From positions 1 to 42,091 of the forward strand of contig JAFTMB010000053.1 in NCBI GenBank assembly GCA_017452605.1: a stretch of 42,091 nucleotides of DNA, given 5' to 3'. The notes beneath the pieces are model-generated. The model was not told where the DNA came from. It saw only the letters and a program-made list of their open reading frames with translations, and ran no database searches. Shown piece by piece: positions 41,114-42,091 of this stretch. The DNA is from Oscillospiraceae bacterium (GTDB lineage: Bacteria; Bacillota; Clostridia; Oscillospirales; Oscillospiraceae). Position 1 is the first letter of the stretch; each line of letters starts with the position of its first letter. A program made the translations under genes and the position numbers.

Positions 41114-41136
41114 GACTTCCGCGGAAAGGATAACAT

Positions 41137-41808
41137 ATGTTTACACCTCAGCAAATTGAACAAGTTTCCTTCGGTAAGCAGACCTTTGGCGGCTATGATA
41201 TGCAGGCTGTTGATGCCTTCCTGGAGCCCCTCACCGAAGACTATATTACCCTTTACAAGGAAAACGCTCTGCTTAAGAGCAAAATGCGGGTTCTGGTTAC
41301 CAAGCTGGAAGAGTACCGCAAAAACGAAGCCAGCATGAAAGATGCCATTGTCAACGCCCAAAAGACCTGCGACATGATGGTCAAAGAGGCAGAAGCCAAG
41401 TGCACCCAGATGCTGACCGACGCCAACGCCGCTGCCACAGAGAACGCAAAGAACGCCCACGCTCTGATTGCAGAAGAAAACGCCCGGGTGGAAGAAGCCA
41501 AGCAGGTCGCCTGCGCCAAGATCGCCGAGCTGGAAGAGCAGCTTGCTACCTGCATTCAGGCTCTGGCCCGCATTCGTGAAGCCAACCGCCCCGCCCCCGC
41601 AGCCGTGCCCGTATATGACTACGAAAACGCTGCCGAGGACTCTGACCCCGCCGACGCCATTGCCGAGGAGATTTCCTCCAATGTAGAGGCTCAGGTTGGC
41701 ACTACCGAGGAAGACGAGCCCGTTGCTGAGCCCCAGCATCCGGTCAGCGATACTACCTCTAAGTTCTCCAATCTTCAGTTTGGCCGGAACTACCCTTCCA
41801 ACCAGTAA
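41137..41808 (+). CDS. divIVA: DivIVA-domain cell division protein
   Basis: This 223-residue protein opens with FTPQQIEQVSFGKQTFGGYD and then MQAVDAFLEPL, the membrane-curvature-sensing DivIVA N-terminus with the F-x-x-x-x-x-GY-d pattern. A coiled coil follows at about 28-160, rich in Ala, Glu and Lys, then an acidic Pro-containing tail. DivIVA marks the poles and septum. The ylmG and ylmH genes that sit between sepF and divIVA in Bacillus are absent. An isoleucine T-box follows, as expected for the divIVA-ileS pair. Confidence 0.93.
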   Translation: MFTPQQIEQVSFGKQTFGGYDMQAVDAFLEPLTEDYITLYKENALLKSKMRVLVTKLEEYRKNEASMKDAIVNAQKTCDMMVKEAEAKCTQMLTDANAAATENAKNAHALIAEENARVEEAKQVACAKIAELEEQLATCIQALARIREANRPAPAAVPVYDYENAAEDSDPADAIAEEISSNVEAQVGTTEEDEPVAEPQHPVSDTTSKFSNLQFGRNYPSNQ

Positions 41809-41831
41809 GTAAATACTTTTCATGCTACGAC

Positions 41832-42067
41832 GAGGACGCGTCGCCTGTTCTTCCTATCTTCAGAGAGCTGCCGTTTGGTGAGAGGCAGCGGTACAGAATC
41901 CGGCGGTATCCCCTCCGAGCAGCGCACCGAACCTATTTTTAGCAGTAGGCTGCGCCGGGCGTGCCCGATACAGCACCTTTTGAGCGCCGGGAAACCGGAA
42001 CAAGAGTGGTACCGCAGAGGTTATCTATGCCTTTGTCTCTTATTGTAAGGGACAAAGGCATTTTTTT
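41832..42067 (+). promoter_or_regulatory. T-box riboswitch, isoleucine-specific (ileS leader)
   Basis: Stem I shows the AGAGAGC/GGTGAGAG elements with a GCTGCC/GGCAGC helix (41864-41889). The lower helices GAGG (41832-41835) with CCTC (41912-41915) and TCGCC (41841-41845) with GGCGG (41902-41906) leave an internal loop holding ATC at 41908-41910, the Ile specifier. The T-box sequence AGAGTGGTACCGC is at 42003-42015, and the terminator follows. Uncharged tRNA-Ile would promote read-through into ileS, which must begin just past the edge. Confidence 0.9.
42027..42067 (+). terminator. T-box terminator hairpin
   Basis: ATGCCTTTGTC (42027-42037) pairs with its complement (42051-42061) and is followed by a run of T. 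It is the regulated terminator of the ileS leader. A GGAGG site at 42082-42086 beyond it belongs to the next gene. Confidence 0.92.
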
Positions 42068-42091
42068 ACGAATACAATATGGAGGTATCTT

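Overview
The window looks like a chromosomal segment from an uncultured gut-type Clostridia, most likely Oscillospirales/Ruminococcaceae. The evidence is a Firmicutes gene order (gdpP-rplI-dnaB, tilS-hpt-ftsH, miaB-mutS-mutL-miaA-hfq, sepF-divIVA followed by an isoleucine T-box), Gram-positive regulation (lysine riboswitch, T-box, RNase J, c-di-AMP phosphodiesterase), strong GGAGG-type ribosome binding sites and occasional TTG/GTG starts. Taxonomy is inferred from gene content only.

Region 1 (1-3741, + strand) is a compact operon: the tail of a DUF4097-like protein, a DUF6199-type lipoprotein, a LURP-one/YxjI protein, a radical SAM protein with an RRE-like front and a reduced SPASM-like end, and a two-pass membrane protein ending in six consecutive Cys-Ala dipeptides. 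The last two genes overlap by four bases and the operon ends at a perfect hairpin terminator. This is the best candidate for an undescribed system: a radical SAM enzyme paired with a protein-borne, cytosol-facing Cys-rich tail.

Region 2 (3742-7105) is accessory. It holds a BclA-like collagen-repeat surface protein, about 750 bases of decayed cell-wall-hydrolase fragments, and an AT-richer DUF5050-like lipoprotein. It abuts a tRNA-Gln/tRNA-Lys pair on the minus strand (7106-7419).

Region 3 (7503-14419, minus strand) is a run of eight closely packed genes behind a promoter with an overlapping dyad operator: an XRE regulator with membrane segments, 5-formyltetrahydrofolate cyclo-ligase, a DUF1643 protein, a 58-residue Cys protein, a lipoprotein with a degenerate metallopeptidase-like domain, a CHAP protein, an FGGY sugar kinase and a C_GCAxxG_C_C protein. 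A CBS-pair gene and lysA follow. lysA sits behind a complete lysine riboswitch with promoter and terminator.

Region 4 (16765-42091) is mostly housekeeping: hemolysin III, a dihydrouridine synthase, RNase J, the gdpP-to-ftsH block, an N-acetylmuramoyl-L-alanine amidase, a zinc-ribbon PpiC foldase, the miaB-to-hfq repair/tRNA-modification block with a CPBP protease between mutS and mutL, and the cell-division genes ylmE-like, sepF and divIVA. The window ends in a T-box leader whose specifier reads ATC (Ile), so ileS should start just beyond the right edge.
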